From contig CAJWGB010000019.1 in the NCBI GenBank assembly GCA_913031625.1, positions 1 to 39,409 on the forward strand: DNA of 39,409 nt, in the 5' to 3' direction. This DNA is from an uncultured Planctomycetaceae bacterium. GTDB taxonomy: Bacteria; Planctomycetota; Planctomycetia; Planctomycetales; Planctomycetaceae. Below the pieces are notes generated by a model. It was given only the letters and a program-made list of their open reading frames with translations, was not told where the DNA came from and made no database searches. Shown here piece by piece: positions 1 to 8,045 of this stretch (position 1 is the first letter of the stretch; every line of letters starts with the position of its first letter). The position numbers and the translations under genes were made by a program.

Positions 1-1
1 C

Positions 2-661
2 ACTGAATTCCCGCCGGTCGGAGTCAGCCTGCTGTCAGAATTAAAGGATCCGGATGCAGCCCCCACGCGACCGTTTGTCTTGAGCGGTCGCGAACGACAC
101 TCGTCATCACGCTATAACTCACTGGGATATCCTCAGCGCGCCATACGAACGACAGATTACCTCTATATCCATAACTTTCGCGCGGACCGTTGGCCGGCAG
201 GGACTCCGTCCAAATACAGCAAAGCCACGTATTCCGCGAATGGCAGTCTTGTGAAGTCAACCGATGGGCCTGATCACGGTGGCTACCATGACATCGACGC
301 GTGCCCGTCGCTCGACTTTCTGATCCGCTATCGTGAACACCCGGAGTATGGTCCGTTTCTGGGGATGTCTGTCGACAAACGCCCGGCAGAAGAGCTGTTC
401 GACATTCGCACGGACCCTGCCTGTCTGAAGAATCTCGCGGGTAACCCTGAACACGCCGCGGTTCAAAAGCGACTCCGTGATCAGCTGATGGAGTCGCTCA
501 AACGCACGGGTGACGCTCGAGTCCTTGACGGAGGCGACATCTGGGAGACGTACCCGCGCGTCAGCAGCCTCCGGTGGTTTGCCACGCCGGACTGGGCAAC
601 GCAGAATCCTGAGACTGTTCCCAAACAGGAGTGGCTCGATCAACGCCGTCCGAAAAAATAG
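2..661 (+). CDS. Sulfatase (type I, arylsulfatase family), C-terminal part
   Basis: The open frame runs in from the left edge without a start and encodes the last 219 residues of a secreted type I sulfatase, which hydrolyses sulfate esters, probably on algal polysaccharides (family knowledge). The visible part is typical of the C-terminal subdomain: the stretch SLGYPQRAIRTTDYLYIHNF is the usual core strand region, followed by ELFDIRTDPACLKNLAGNPE, the common aspartate/proline-rich segment, and a helical tail. The catalytic Cys/Ser-x-Pro-x-Arg site and the metal ligands lie outside the window, so substrate class cannot be judged. The stop TAG is 35 nt before selB on the same strand, so co-transcription is possible but a functional link is unlikely. 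Confidence 0.9.
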   Translation, partial: TEFPPVGVSLLSELKDPDAAPTRPFVLSGRERHSSSRYNSLGYPQRAIRTTDYLYIHNFRADRWPAGTPSKYSKATYSANGSLVKSTDGPDHGGYHDIDACPSLDFLIRYREHPEYGPFLGMSVDKRPAEELFDIRTDPACLKNLAGNPEHAAVQKRLRDQLMESLKRTGDARVLDGGDIWETYPRVSSLRWFATPDWATQNPETVPKQEWLDQRRPKK

Positions 662-696
662 TCTGCGGACAAACGAGCACGCAAAGGACTGAGTTC

Positions 697-2595
697 ATGG
701 GCTATTCAATCATCGGTGTGATTGGTCACATCGACCATGGCAAAACATCGCTTGTTGCGGCACTGACCGGGAAAGATACGGACACGCATCCGGAAGAGAA
801 GAGGCGTGGGATTACGATCGACCTTGGATTTGCGTCGTTCACTGAGCAGGGCCACCAGTTCGCACTGATTGATGCGCCAGGCCACCAGAAGTACATCGGG
901 AATCTGTTGGCAGGCGTTTCAGCGATCGATGCCGGGCTGCTGGTCGTTGCCTGCGATCAGGGAATTCAGGCGCAAACGCTCGAACATGCATCGATTCTGC
1001 ACATGCTTGGAGTGAAAGAACTGCTTGTTGTCCTGTCACGAATTGATCTGGCTTCTGACGAGACACAGGCCGAACTTCGCGAGGAGCTCGAGCTGTTTCT
1101 GGATGACTTTGGTTATCACGACACGCCGATGATTCCGGTGTCGTCTGTCAACGGAACCGGATTGCCGGAGCTGAAGGAAGAGCTCTGTCGCGCTGCAGCA
1201 CGTGTTCCTTCCCGCCCGACGGGCACTTCATTCCGCATGCCCGTTGATCGCGTCTTTACGCTGGAAGGGCGTGGCTGTGTGATCGCTGGCACGGTCTGGA
1301 GTGGCAGTGTTAAAGTCGGCGATTCTCTCGAGCTGCTGCGGGCCGGTGAAACGGTGCGCGTCCGCGACATTCAGGTGCATGGGGAAACGGTCGAAGAATC
1401 CATTACCGGCTGCCGCACGGCACTCAACGTTGCCGGTGTCTCGGCTTCTGATGTTCAGCGCGGAGACGAGCTCTTACAGCCAGGACAGTTTGAGCCATCA
1501 CGGTTCCTGTTGGTTGAACTGAAAGTGTTCAAAGATACCGCTGAGATCAAGTGTCCGGCGACGATGCAGATCCACATTGCTGCGACCTCGTGCAGCGCGC
1601 GGGTGACGGGTGTTCGACGTCTCAGACCTTCTGAGTCTGCCGTCGTTGTTGTCGAGTGCGAAGAACCTGTTGTCGCGGTGTATGGTCAGAACTGTCTGTT
1701 TCGACTGCCCTATCCGGTTGGCACTGTCGGCGGAGGGACTGTCCTGGCCACGCCGGGTAAAGAAGTCCGCAGAGCACGCCGCCTGATTGAGTTCGGCGAA
1801 AAGGTGGCCATGGCCGATGACGCTGAACGTCTGGCGGCATGGGTCGAGTTCTCTGGCGAACTGCTGCCAGGAGACAACTGGATTGAACGTTCGGCGGGAT
1901 TCGATTCTGCTGAGTTTGCTGACCTGATTCGTGACGAGCTGGAAGCAGAGCGAATTCTCCAGATTCCAAAGACTGACATCCTTGTCTCACCTGGGCGCCG
2001 CGACACAGTCTGCCGACATATTGAGTCCATTTTGACTCAGCGCGCTGAGGAGGACCAGGACGCATGGTGCGACGAAGAATCACTGATGCGACAAATCGAG
2101 TCGTTTGGTTCTAACGAGCTGCGACGGTGGTGCCTGCAGCAGTTGATCGATGACTCGCGCGTGGTTCGCGTGGGGCGTGTCGTCGCAATTGCTTCTGATC
2201 AAAATGCCCTGTCGAAGAAGCAGCAGAGTCGTATGCAGAAGATCGTCGAGATGTTCGATGGCCTGCGAACGCCACCGACTCTCAAGGAGATTTCCGCTTC
2301 ATTGCAGCTGCCTCTGGAAACCGTTCGTTCGCTTTCCCGGTTCGCAGTTCAGACAGGCATGCTGCTGGATCTTGGAAACGATTTTCTGTTTTCTTCACTG
2401 ATCTTTCGAGACCTGTGCCGGGAACTAAACGTCCTGTTCGAGGCTGGACCGAGGTCCGTGGCGGAAATCCGTGACCAGTGGGAGATTACTCGCAAGCATG
2501 CAATTCCGCTGCTGGAATACTGCGACAATGAACAGGTTACTCTCCGTGATGAAAACCTGAGGTCAGCAGGCCCCAGTCTGCAACAATACCTCTAA
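697..2595 (+). CDS. selB: Selenocysteine-specific translation elongation factor SelB
   Basis: A 632-residue protein, close to the usual SelB length. SelB delivers Sec-tRNA(Sec) to the ribosome at UGA codons marked by a SECIS hairpin. The GTPase domain (about 1-175) shows G1 GHIDHGKT (10-17), switch I RGITID (38-42) and G3 DAPGH (59-63). The G4 site reads SRID (114-117) instead of the common NKxD/TKxD form. Beta-barrel domains follow (about 176-345), then a long C-terminal region of predicted winged-helix repeats, the part that binds SECIS RNA and separates SelB from EF-Tu. I chose ATG 697 because the GTPase domain begins at once and AAGGA lies about 8 nt upstream; an in-frame start at 631 would overlap the sulfatase end. 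No selA, selC or SECIS-bearing gene was recognised nearby. Confidence 0.93.
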   Translation: MGYSIIGVIGHIDHGKTSLVAALTGKDTDTHPEEKRRGITIDLGFASFTEQGHQFALIDAPGHQKYIGNLLAGVSAIDAGLLVVACDQGIQAQTLEHASILHMLGVKELLVVLSRIDLASDETQAELREELELFLDDFGYHDTPMIPVSSVNGTGLPELKEELCRAAARVPSRPTGTSFRMPVDRVFTLEGRGCVIAGTVWSGSVKVGDSLELLRAGETVRVRDIQVHGETVEESITGCRTALNVAGVSASDVQRGDELLQPGQFEPSRFLLVELKVFKDTAEIKCPATMQIHIAATSCSARVTGVRRLRPSESAVVVVECEEPVVAVYGQNCLFRLPYPVGTVGGGTVLATPGKEVRRARRLIEFGEKVAMADDAERLAAWVEFSGELLPGDNWIERSAGFDSAEFADLIRDELEAERILQIPKTDILVSPGRRDTVCRHIESILTQRAEEDQDAWCDEESLMRQIESFGSNELRRWCLQQLIDDSRVVRVGRVVAIASDQNALSKKQQSRMQKIVEMFDGLRTPPTLKEISASLQLPLETVRSLSRFAVQTGMLLDLGNDFLFSSLIFRDLCRELNVLFEAGPRSVAEIRDQWEITRKHAIPLLEYCDNEQVTLRDENLRSAGPSLQQYL

Positions 2596-2620
2596 CGCTG
2601 GTCCGACTTTATGAGAAGTA

Positions 2621-4357
2621 GTGGACTTCGCCGGAAGTCTCGGGTTACAAGAAAGAATTACGTTGAACAGTTCAGAAACCCCATCGGGACTTAAGTCATT
2701 GGCGCTTCTTGCAGCTTTGTTTGCAATCGCTGTCGCCGCAGTCTTCCTGAGTGGCGATTCTCAGGAGACCGGGTCGGATTCGCTGGCAAAGATTCAGCTG
2801 GCGGCAATCACGGATCAGAAATCTGACGTAGGCTACTGGGGCATTGATCCAGACGTCTGGTCCGGCTGGAAGACACATTCCAACCGCCTGATCCCGGTGT
2901 ACACGTTTGGCACGGCACAAGCAGACGGGGCAACCAATCTGAATTACTACACGGGTGAGCAAAGCAGTTATCGAGACGAAGATCGTTTGAGGGGACTCTA
3001 CGGCCGCGTGCCGGAACAGACAGTGGATGCTGCAGCGACCTGGATGGATCAAACTGACATTGCGCGTCTTCAGCAGGCGGGAGTGGATGCTGGGAAGAAG
3101 TACGTTTTCCTTGTCGTGTTCGACGGAATGTCGTGGCAGATGACTCAGAACGCCGCCATCTACAATCAACAGAAAGTGACCTATGACGAAGGACGCGGGA
3201 CCGGAACGCTGTTTCAGGAGTACACCGCGGACGAGACGACTCAGTTCGGATTCATGGTGACCAGCCCGCACAACAATGGAACGATTACGAATCCGACCAC
3301 ACAGGAGATTCTGAATCCGGGTGGCGCAATTCGTGGTGGATATAAGGCTGCTGCAGGTGGTCGAACACCGTGGGACGCACATGCGGACGACGGATACCTG
3401 ATCGGGTCACCTCAGGAAGGTAACCCGATTCATGCTTATACGGACTCTGCGTCATCCGCGACCAGCATGATGGCCGGCATCAAGACCTACAACAATGCGA
3501 TCGGAGTCGACAGTACCGGGCAGCCAGTTCCGTCAATCGCTCATGATCTTCAGGACCACGGATGGGCAGTGGGTGTTGTGACGTCGGTTCCATTCAGTCA
3601 TGCGACGCCAGCGGCGGCATACTCACACAATGTCACGCGAAAAGACTATCAGGACATCAGCCGAGATCTGCTCGGACTTCCGTCAGTGTCTCATCCGGAG
3701 CCTCTGGCTGGGCTCGATGTCGTGATCGGGGCTGGATACGGTGTGACTGAAGATGAGGATGAGAATCAGGGGGACAACTACGAATCGGGCAACAAATACC
3801 TTGCTGATTCAGACCTGAAGACACTGCAGTCTGACGGACGCTATGTCGTTGCGTTACGGACGGCCTCGCAGTCAGGACAAACGGTATTACGAAAAGCGGC
3901 GCGAATTGCTGTGAAGGACAGGAAGAGGCTGTTCGGATTCTTTGGGACGCAGTTCGATCACCTGCCGTACGAAACTGCAGATGGAGCCTTCAATCCAATG
4001 CCGGATGTCGCCGCCGATGACGAGTCCTACACAGAAGCCGACCTGAAGGAGAATCCGGATCTTGCGGAGATGACTCGGGCGGCCCTGCAGGTGCTCGAAA
4101 GTCGAGGCGATCGGTTCTGGATGCTGATGGAAGCAGGCGATGTCGACTGGGCATCTCACGCGAACAATCTTGATCATGCAATCGGAGCAGTTAACAGTGG
4201 AGACCGAGCGGTGCAGGTGATCGTAGACTGGGTGGAGAAGAACAGTCACTGGGACGAGTCATTGATGATCGTTACGTCTGACCACGGCCATCTGTTTCAG
4301 CTGAAGAATCCGGAGTTACTGATCAATGGTGCACAGCACGTCAAAGCGGCTGAATAG
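2621..4357 (+). CDS. Alkaline phosphatase family protein (PhoA-type fold), membrane-anchored or secreted
   Basis: A metal-dependent phosphomonoesterase of the classical alkaline phosphatase family. Visible hallmarks: VVFDGMSW (metal-binding Asp near the N-terminus), TDSASSATSMMAG (nucleophile Ser after Asp; family TDSAxxAT), EAGDVDWASHANN (family ExxxxDxxxH) and TSDHGHL (family ADHxH). The N-terminus has a hydrophobic stretch of about 20 residues before SGDSQ, so the enzyme is exported or anchored. GTG 2621 gives 578 residues; a TTG at 2663, with AAGAAAG just upstream and directly before the hydrophobic stretch, may be the true start. It begins 25 nt after selB, on the same strand. It is unrelated in fold to the PhoX-like protein at 26.5 kb. 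Confidence 0.88.
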   Translation: MDFAGSLGLQERITLNSSETPSGLKSLALLAALFAIAVAAVFLSGDSQETGSDSLAKIQLAAITDQKSDVGYWGIDPDVWSGWKTHSNRLIPVYTFGTAQADGATNLNYYTGEQSSYRDEDRLRGLYGRVPEQTVDAAATWMDQTDIARLQQAGVDAGKKYVFLVVFDGMSWQMTQNAAIYNQQKVTYDEGRGTGTLFQEYTADETTQFGFMVTSPHNNGTITNPTTQEILNPGGAIRGGYKAAAGGRTPWDAHADDGYLIGSPQEGNPIHAYTDSASSATSMMAGIKTYNNAIGVDSTGQPVPSIAHDLQDHGWAVGVVTSVPFSHATPAAAYSHNVTRKDYQDISRDLLGLPSVSHPEPLAGLDVVIGAGYGVTEDEDENQGDNYESGNKYLADSDLKTLQSDGRYVVALRTASQSGQTVLRKAARIAVKDRKRLFGFFGTQFDHLPYETADGAFNPMPDVAADDESYTEADLKENPDLAEMTRAALQVLESRGDRFWMLMEAGDVDWASHANNLDHAIGAVNSGDRAVQVIVDWVEKNSHWDESLMIVTSDHGHLFQLKNPELLINGAQHVKAAE

Positions 4358-4763
4358 ACCCGATTGCTCGGTTAACCTGCAGCGACGGCGCAGGTGACGG
4401 GCCATATGATCGCAGACAACATCGTAGCGCGTCCGGTTGTACGAGATAGCTCACCGCAGAGAACACAGAGCTTCACAGAGGGGCCGTTGTCTGGCTCGCT
4501 GCCACTCACTGCTCAACCAGGTCTCTGTTCTGCTTCGTCAGCCAATAGCCATTGAACTTTGGCAGTTGATTTGTGTCAGATAGGCACACAGATCGCACTT
4601 CGATCAACCACGTTGCAAGCCGCCAACGATGGCACCTCTATCGTGCTCTAGCCCCGCTGGAGGGGGCGCTCGATGGGCTGAAGTGGCTGCGGCAACGTTT
4701 CGACGTCTGGATTCTTACGGCCGACAGTATCCTGACTGGCCAACTATCCTTGCGTACTTTGAA
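4358..4763. other. Intergenic region with a short direct-repeat motif and a gene remnant
   Basis: About 400 nt without an intact gene. At 4455-4480 the motif C(A/G)CAGAG occurs three times at 9-10 nt spacing, a pattern like dispersed repeats of environmental bacteria. The second half carries the nucleotidase-like remnant annotated separately. No clear terminator was seen after the phosphatase. Confidence 0.5.
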
Positions 4764-4779
4764 TCACTCTGACGGCTGA
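4573..4779 (+). pseudogene. Possible remnant of a HAD-type 5'(3')-deoxyribonucleotidase-like gene
   Basis: A 68-codon open frame whose middle reads PLEGALDGLKWLRQRFDVWI followed by LTADS. This resembles the conserved PxxGAxxAxxxLxxxxDVxILTAPS segment of NT5C/phage-type 5'-nucleotidases of the HAD superfamily (recognised from memory). The catalytic DxDxT motif expected about 60-80 residues earlier is missing, and the frame ends soon after the match, so this can only be a fragment. It overlaps the tail of the convergent membrane-protein gene. It could also be a chance ORF; the match rests on about 25 residues. Confidence 0.3.
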
Positions 4780-5246
4780 GAATCTGCGGATTCCTCTGCG
4801 GCCGGTGCTTCGTAAGGACGACGCACCTTCACGAAGCCGGAGATGCCGACAATCACGGCCGATATCAGCAGCATGACGCTCGTCCACTTCTTAGCGTTGT
4901 CTCGGAATTTCTGTGTTCCTGGTTTTGAACCAACGAGGGCGGAAGCAAGAAAGAACACGACGAAGGCCAGAAGAATCTTTGTTCCGAGAAGCGGATGATA
5001 CAGTGGATCGCCTTCGTGTTTGGCCACCATCAGGAAATTGTAGAATCCGCTGACGATGAACATCCCGATTCCGGCATGAACAAACTTCTTCCAGCGTTCC
5101 CGAATTTTTTCGATCAATTCTGTATGGTCGTCGCCCAGCGCTGGCATGACAACAAGGCGAAAGAATGCGGTTCCTCCGACAAGGACGATCGCAATGCCAA
5201 CATGCATCCACCGGGAAATCACTGCAAGAATCAGTTCAACGTCCAT
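4764..5246 (-). CDS. Small integral membrane protein, CopD-like
   Basis: A 160-residue protein with four predicted membrane segments (about 5-31, 51-71, 85-106 and 121-138) and an acidic polar tail ending EESADSQPSE. The first segment, RWMHVGIAIVLVGGTAFF, resembles the WxHxxxxxxxxGG opening of CopD-type and related haem or metal-associated membrane domains, with histidines at 15 and 57. Function is not established; a role in copper handling or cytochrome-associated transport is only a family-level guess. It stands alone on the minus strand between the phosphatase and the small secreted protein gene. Confidence 0.75.
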   Translation of the reverse strand: MDVELILAVISRWMHVGIAIVLVGGTAFFRLVVMPALGDDHTELIEKIRERWKKFVHAGIGMFIVSGFYNFLMVAKHEGDPLYHPLLGTKILLAFVVFFLASALVGSKPGTQKFRDNAKKWTSVMLLISAVIVGISGFVKVRRPYEAPAAEESADSQPSE

Positions 5247-5390
5247 CAGACAGTCGCCACTTTGATTGGTTTAAGGGATCCGATGCAAAGGAGACTTCCT
5301 CTGCTGACCATTCGCTCGTTTATACGACCAACATTCCCCTGCGGCCAGACTGTGCCGGCATATTCCCGAGGATGAACATCCACAGGAAGA

Positions 5391-5417
5391 GCCTGACGAG
5401 AATCGTCAGGCTTTTCT
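5391..5417. terminator. Hairpin downstream of the small secreted protein gene
   Basis: A perfect 9-bp stem, GCCTGACGA / TCGTCAGGC, with a 3-nt loop (5391-5411). On the plus strand TTTTCT follows; on the minus strand TCTTCC follows. It starts 24 nt past the stop of the minus-strand gene at 5436, so it most likely ends that transcript. The U-tract on the minus side is weak, so it may be bidirectional. Confidence 0.6.
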
Positions 5418-5435
5418 GATACGCCGGTCACTCGC

Positions 5436-5795
5436 CTAGTAGCAGCCCCAGTAGTGACGGTAGACGGGGGTCACACAGCGGTACATCGGCACACACGGAT
5501 AGGCACGGTAGGTGAAACACGTTCGGTAGTATGGGCGATAACAGTGGTGAAATCCCCAGCCGTATCTTCGATATCCGAATCGACGGAAACAGGCCTCCAA
5601 CGCTTCCTCTCCGCCGTCCTCTGCTGATCCGACCTGATCGTTCAGACTGTCGAAGTCAAGATCAAGACTCGTTTCAACGATGCCAGCGTCAGCGTCCTGA
5701 ATTGTGGATGCGTCAACCGAAAAGTCGTTATCTGCATTTGCAGAGACAGCAAACAGCGTCATTGGCAGAACAGCAAAAATCATCTTCTTCAACAT
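5436..5795 (-). CDS. Small secreted protein with a Tyr/Arg/Cys-rich C-terminus
   Basis: A 119-residue protein with a clear signal peptide (MLKKMIFAVLPMTLFAVSANA, cleavage likely after ANA). The mature part has two halves: an acidic segment rich in Asp and Ser (about 22-68), and a basic-aromatic segment (about 69-119) with many YR, RY and HY pairs and about six cysteines, ending in HYWGCY. I do not recognise a named family; small exported proteins with YRRYGWG-like tails recur in planctomycetes (from memory). The charge split and cysteines suggest a structural or cell-surface role, but this is inference. A hairpin terminator lies just downstream. Confidence 0.7.
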   Translation of the reverse strand: MLKKMIFAVLPMTLFAVSANADNDFSVDASTIQDADAGIVETSLDLDFDSLNDQVGSAEDGGEEALEACFRRFGYRRYGWGFHHCYRPYYRTCFTYRAYPCVPMYRCVTPVYRHYWGCY

Positions 5796-6066
5796 CGGAT
5801 TGCTCCAGTCCGGCGAGGTGAAAAGCGAATCACTGCCAGCCGGAAGCAGTGTTTCGTGGGTCTGTTCACCTCAGCGGACATGGTCCGAATGTGTTACACA
5901 GTTTTTTCGAGTCCCTGCTGTCCGTGGTTTGAACGGTCCGATGTGGAAGCCACGAAACGTATCCGTTACTTGTAAAGCGAGCCTGAAACCAGATGGGGTT
6001 GAACGTCTGACACTGTCAGTTCGTCCAGTCCGACGGCGTCAGTAAAGTCCTCAGGCGCTCTGGAAT

Positions 6067-6426
6067 TCAACTCCTGCGAGCGGTGTCGGAAAGCTCTTGC
6101 CAATAATCCGGCAACGGATTGAACTGGAGAATCTGTTTCCCGTTGCGAGACAGGACAAACATCAACAGACACGCGTCGTGAATGTGGAATGACAGAACGA
6201 CCGTTGAAAGTTGCTCAGACAGAAATCGCCATACGTCGTCCCGGCACACTGACGGTTGCCACGTTGCCGTCACATGCTGACCGTTCATCGAGACGCGTAA
6301 TGCATGACTGTCGCTCGCCAGGTGCGACATGGAACCTCCGCAAAGATTGGCCTTCCTCTGCAAAACACTCGCGACTGATTCGGTGCCGCGGCCAATAATG
6401 GTATTGAATGAAGAGAAAAGTCCCAT
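6067..6426 (-). CDS. Hypothetical protein, divergent from the PQQ-propeller gene
   Basis: A 119-codon frame divergent from the neighbour at 6478, with 51 nt between the two starts. The C-terminal half has alternating hydrophobic strands (VLSFHIHDACLLMFVLS) and a polar end, which looks like a folded small domain rather than random sequence. No signal peptide, membrane span or known motif is visible. The start has no convincing ribosome binding site; a methionine at about residue 33 (MSHLAS) is an alternative. It could be a chance ORF, and there is no neighbour on the same strand that supports it. Confidence 0.45.
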   Translation of the reverse strand: MGLFSSFNTIIGRGTESVASVLQRKANLCGGSMSHLASDSHALRVSMNGQHVTATWQPSVCRDDVWRFLSEQLSTVVLSFHIHDACLLMFVLSRNGKQILQFNPLPDYWQELSDTARRS

Positions 6427-6477
6427 CGACTGTTAGCATCTGACCGGTATGAGATTCCGCACCGCGAAGGGTAAACA

Positions 6478-7839
6478 ATGAAAGCGTTTCCTGCTTCCTT
6501 TCGAATAGCCGTCGTGATCCTTGGTTTGTCCGTTGCGCCGTTTGCAGTTGCTGACGACAACTGGCCCGGGTTTCGCGGAACCAGAGGGCTGGGGATAGGT
6601 TCGGGGGCTCCACCGACGGAGTGGGACCTGGAGGCAGGCGTGAACATTGCCTGGCGGCGGCCCATTAAGGGGCTTGGGCATTCGTGTCCGGTTGTGTGGG
6701 GCGACCGCGTATTTCTCACGACCGCTGTGCCGTTGTCTGAGAAACGTCCGGAGTTGAAAGTTGGGTGGCTGGGCGGTACCGGCAGCAGTGCTGACGATGA
6801 AGCTATCTGGACATGGCAAGTCCTGTGCTACGACCTGCGAACCGGAAAACAGCTTTGGAGTCACGACGCGCACAGTAGCAAGCCAACGATTGCCCGGCAC
6901 TTGAAAGCGTCGCATGCCAACAGCACGCCAGCAACCAACGGTAACTACGTCCTGGCCTTTTTTGGTTCAGAAGGACTGCACTGCTATACGACAGCCGGAG
7001 AGCGGGTCTGGAAAAAAGATCTTGGTCGGCTGCATTCCGGTCCGTACGACGCAAAGGAGCTCGAATGGAGTTTTGCATCCTCACCCGTCATTCACGGGGA
7101 CAAAGTCATCGTGGAATGTGATTGTCTCAATGATGCATTCATCGCGGTTCTTGACCTCAGGACCGGAGATGAGATCCTGCGCATTGATCGGGAGGACGAA
7201 GTGGCGACATGGTCTACGCCGGCGATCGTTGAAACGGCTGACCGGACTCAGATTGTGTGCAACGGCTATCGGCAGATGGCTGGGTACGACCTTTCGACCG
7301 GAAAGAAGCTCTGGCATCTTAGAGACGGGGGGGATGTTCCCGTTCCGACGCCACTGTTTCAGAATGGCCTGATCTATCTCACGAATGCGCACGGTGGATC
7401 ACACACGTTTGCCATCCGGCCCGATGCGTCCGGTGATCTGACTCCGGGTGATAAAGCGCCGGACGGGCTTGCATGGTGGGAAAGTCGTGACGGCAGCTAC
7501 ATGCCAACACCGCTCGTCAAAGATGGTCTGCTCTACATGTGTAATGACAATGGACGACTGAGTGTTCGCGATGCGGTCAGCGGCGAGATGATTTATCGTC
7601 GACGCGTTGGAACCGGTACGCGGACATACTCAGCGTCAGCTGTCGCCGCGGGAGGCCATCTCTATTTTTGCAGCGAGAGTGGACAGGTCTCCGTCGTCAA
7701 AGAGGGACGGGCATTTGAGCTTGTTGCCTCCAACGATATGAAAGACATCGTCATGGCAACTCCCGCGATCGCCGGTGATCGTCTGCTGATTCGTACGGCG
7801 CAGCGCCTCATTTGTATTCAGGCGGATGAAGCGGACTGA
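6478..7839 (+). CDS. Secreted PQQ-like beta-propeller repeat protein
   Basis: A 453-residue protein with a signal peptide (about 1-25, ending FAVADD) followed by the planctomycete-typical opening NWPGFRGTRGLGIGSGAPPT. Repeats of the PQQ-binding-like propeller run through the rest: YDLRTGKQLW, YTTAGERVWKKDL, LDLRTGDEILRI, YDLSTGKKLWHL and RDAVSGEMIYRR. Such proteins fold as eight-bladed propellers; most of this group lack dehydrogenase activity and act as scaffolds (family knowledge). The start ATG has GAAGGG about 8 nt upstream. It is followed after about 200 nt by an FG-GAP protein on the same strand, so both may belong to an exported set. Confidence 0.9.
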   Translation: MKAFPASFRIAVVILGLSVAPFAVADDNWPGFRGTRGLGIGSGAPPTEWDLEAGVNIAWRRPIKGLGHSCPVVWGDRVFLTTAVPLSEKRPELKVGWLGGTGSSADDEAIWTWQVLCYDLRTGKQLWSHDAHSSKPTIARHLKASHANSTPATNGNYVLAFFGSEGLHCYTTAGERVWKKDLGRLHSGPYDAKELEWSFASSPVIHGDKVIVECDCLNDAFIAVLDLRTGDEILRIDREDEVATWSTPAIVETADRTQIVCNGYRQMAGYDLSTGKKLWHLRDGGDVPVPTPLFQNGLIYLTNAHGGSHTFAIRPDASGDLTPGDKAPDGLAWWESRDGSYMPTPLVKDGLLYMCNDNGRLSVRDAVSGEMIYRRRVGTGTRTYSASAVAAGGHLYFCSESGQVSVVKEGRAFELVASNDMKDIVMATPAIAGDRLLIRTAQRLICIQADEAD

Positions 7840-8045
7840 GTACGCTGAGCCACAATGGCAGCTTTCTTAACGGGACCGCCCAGCTCTGCATCTTTCACTT
7901 GTGAATATCGTGGGCAGTGCCGACACGTCCGGGATTCTGCAGGGTGGGCATCGCCCATCTACGTCAATACTGTCGTCCGCTCGACGCTCATTCGTCCCGG
8001 AAATACAATGGAGGCCCACCCTTATTCCTGTTGGAGCTTCCTCCC
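7840..8045 (+). repeat. Leader region with a degenerate inverted repeat
   Basis: AGGGTGGGC at 7941-7949 is the exact reverse complement of GCCCACCCT at 8014-8022. Inside the first arm TGGGC-ATC-GCCCA can form its own small hairpin. Similar GGTGGGC/GCCCACC cassettes are dispersed in planctomycete genomes (from memory). A 9-nt match at this spacing can also occur by chance. Confidence 0.35.

Noticed and set aside
2611-2691. Short ATG-started frame (27 codons) before the phosphatase
   Set aside because: A possible leader peptide, but it is very short and has no attenuator-like structure; the phosphatase start itself is uncertain.
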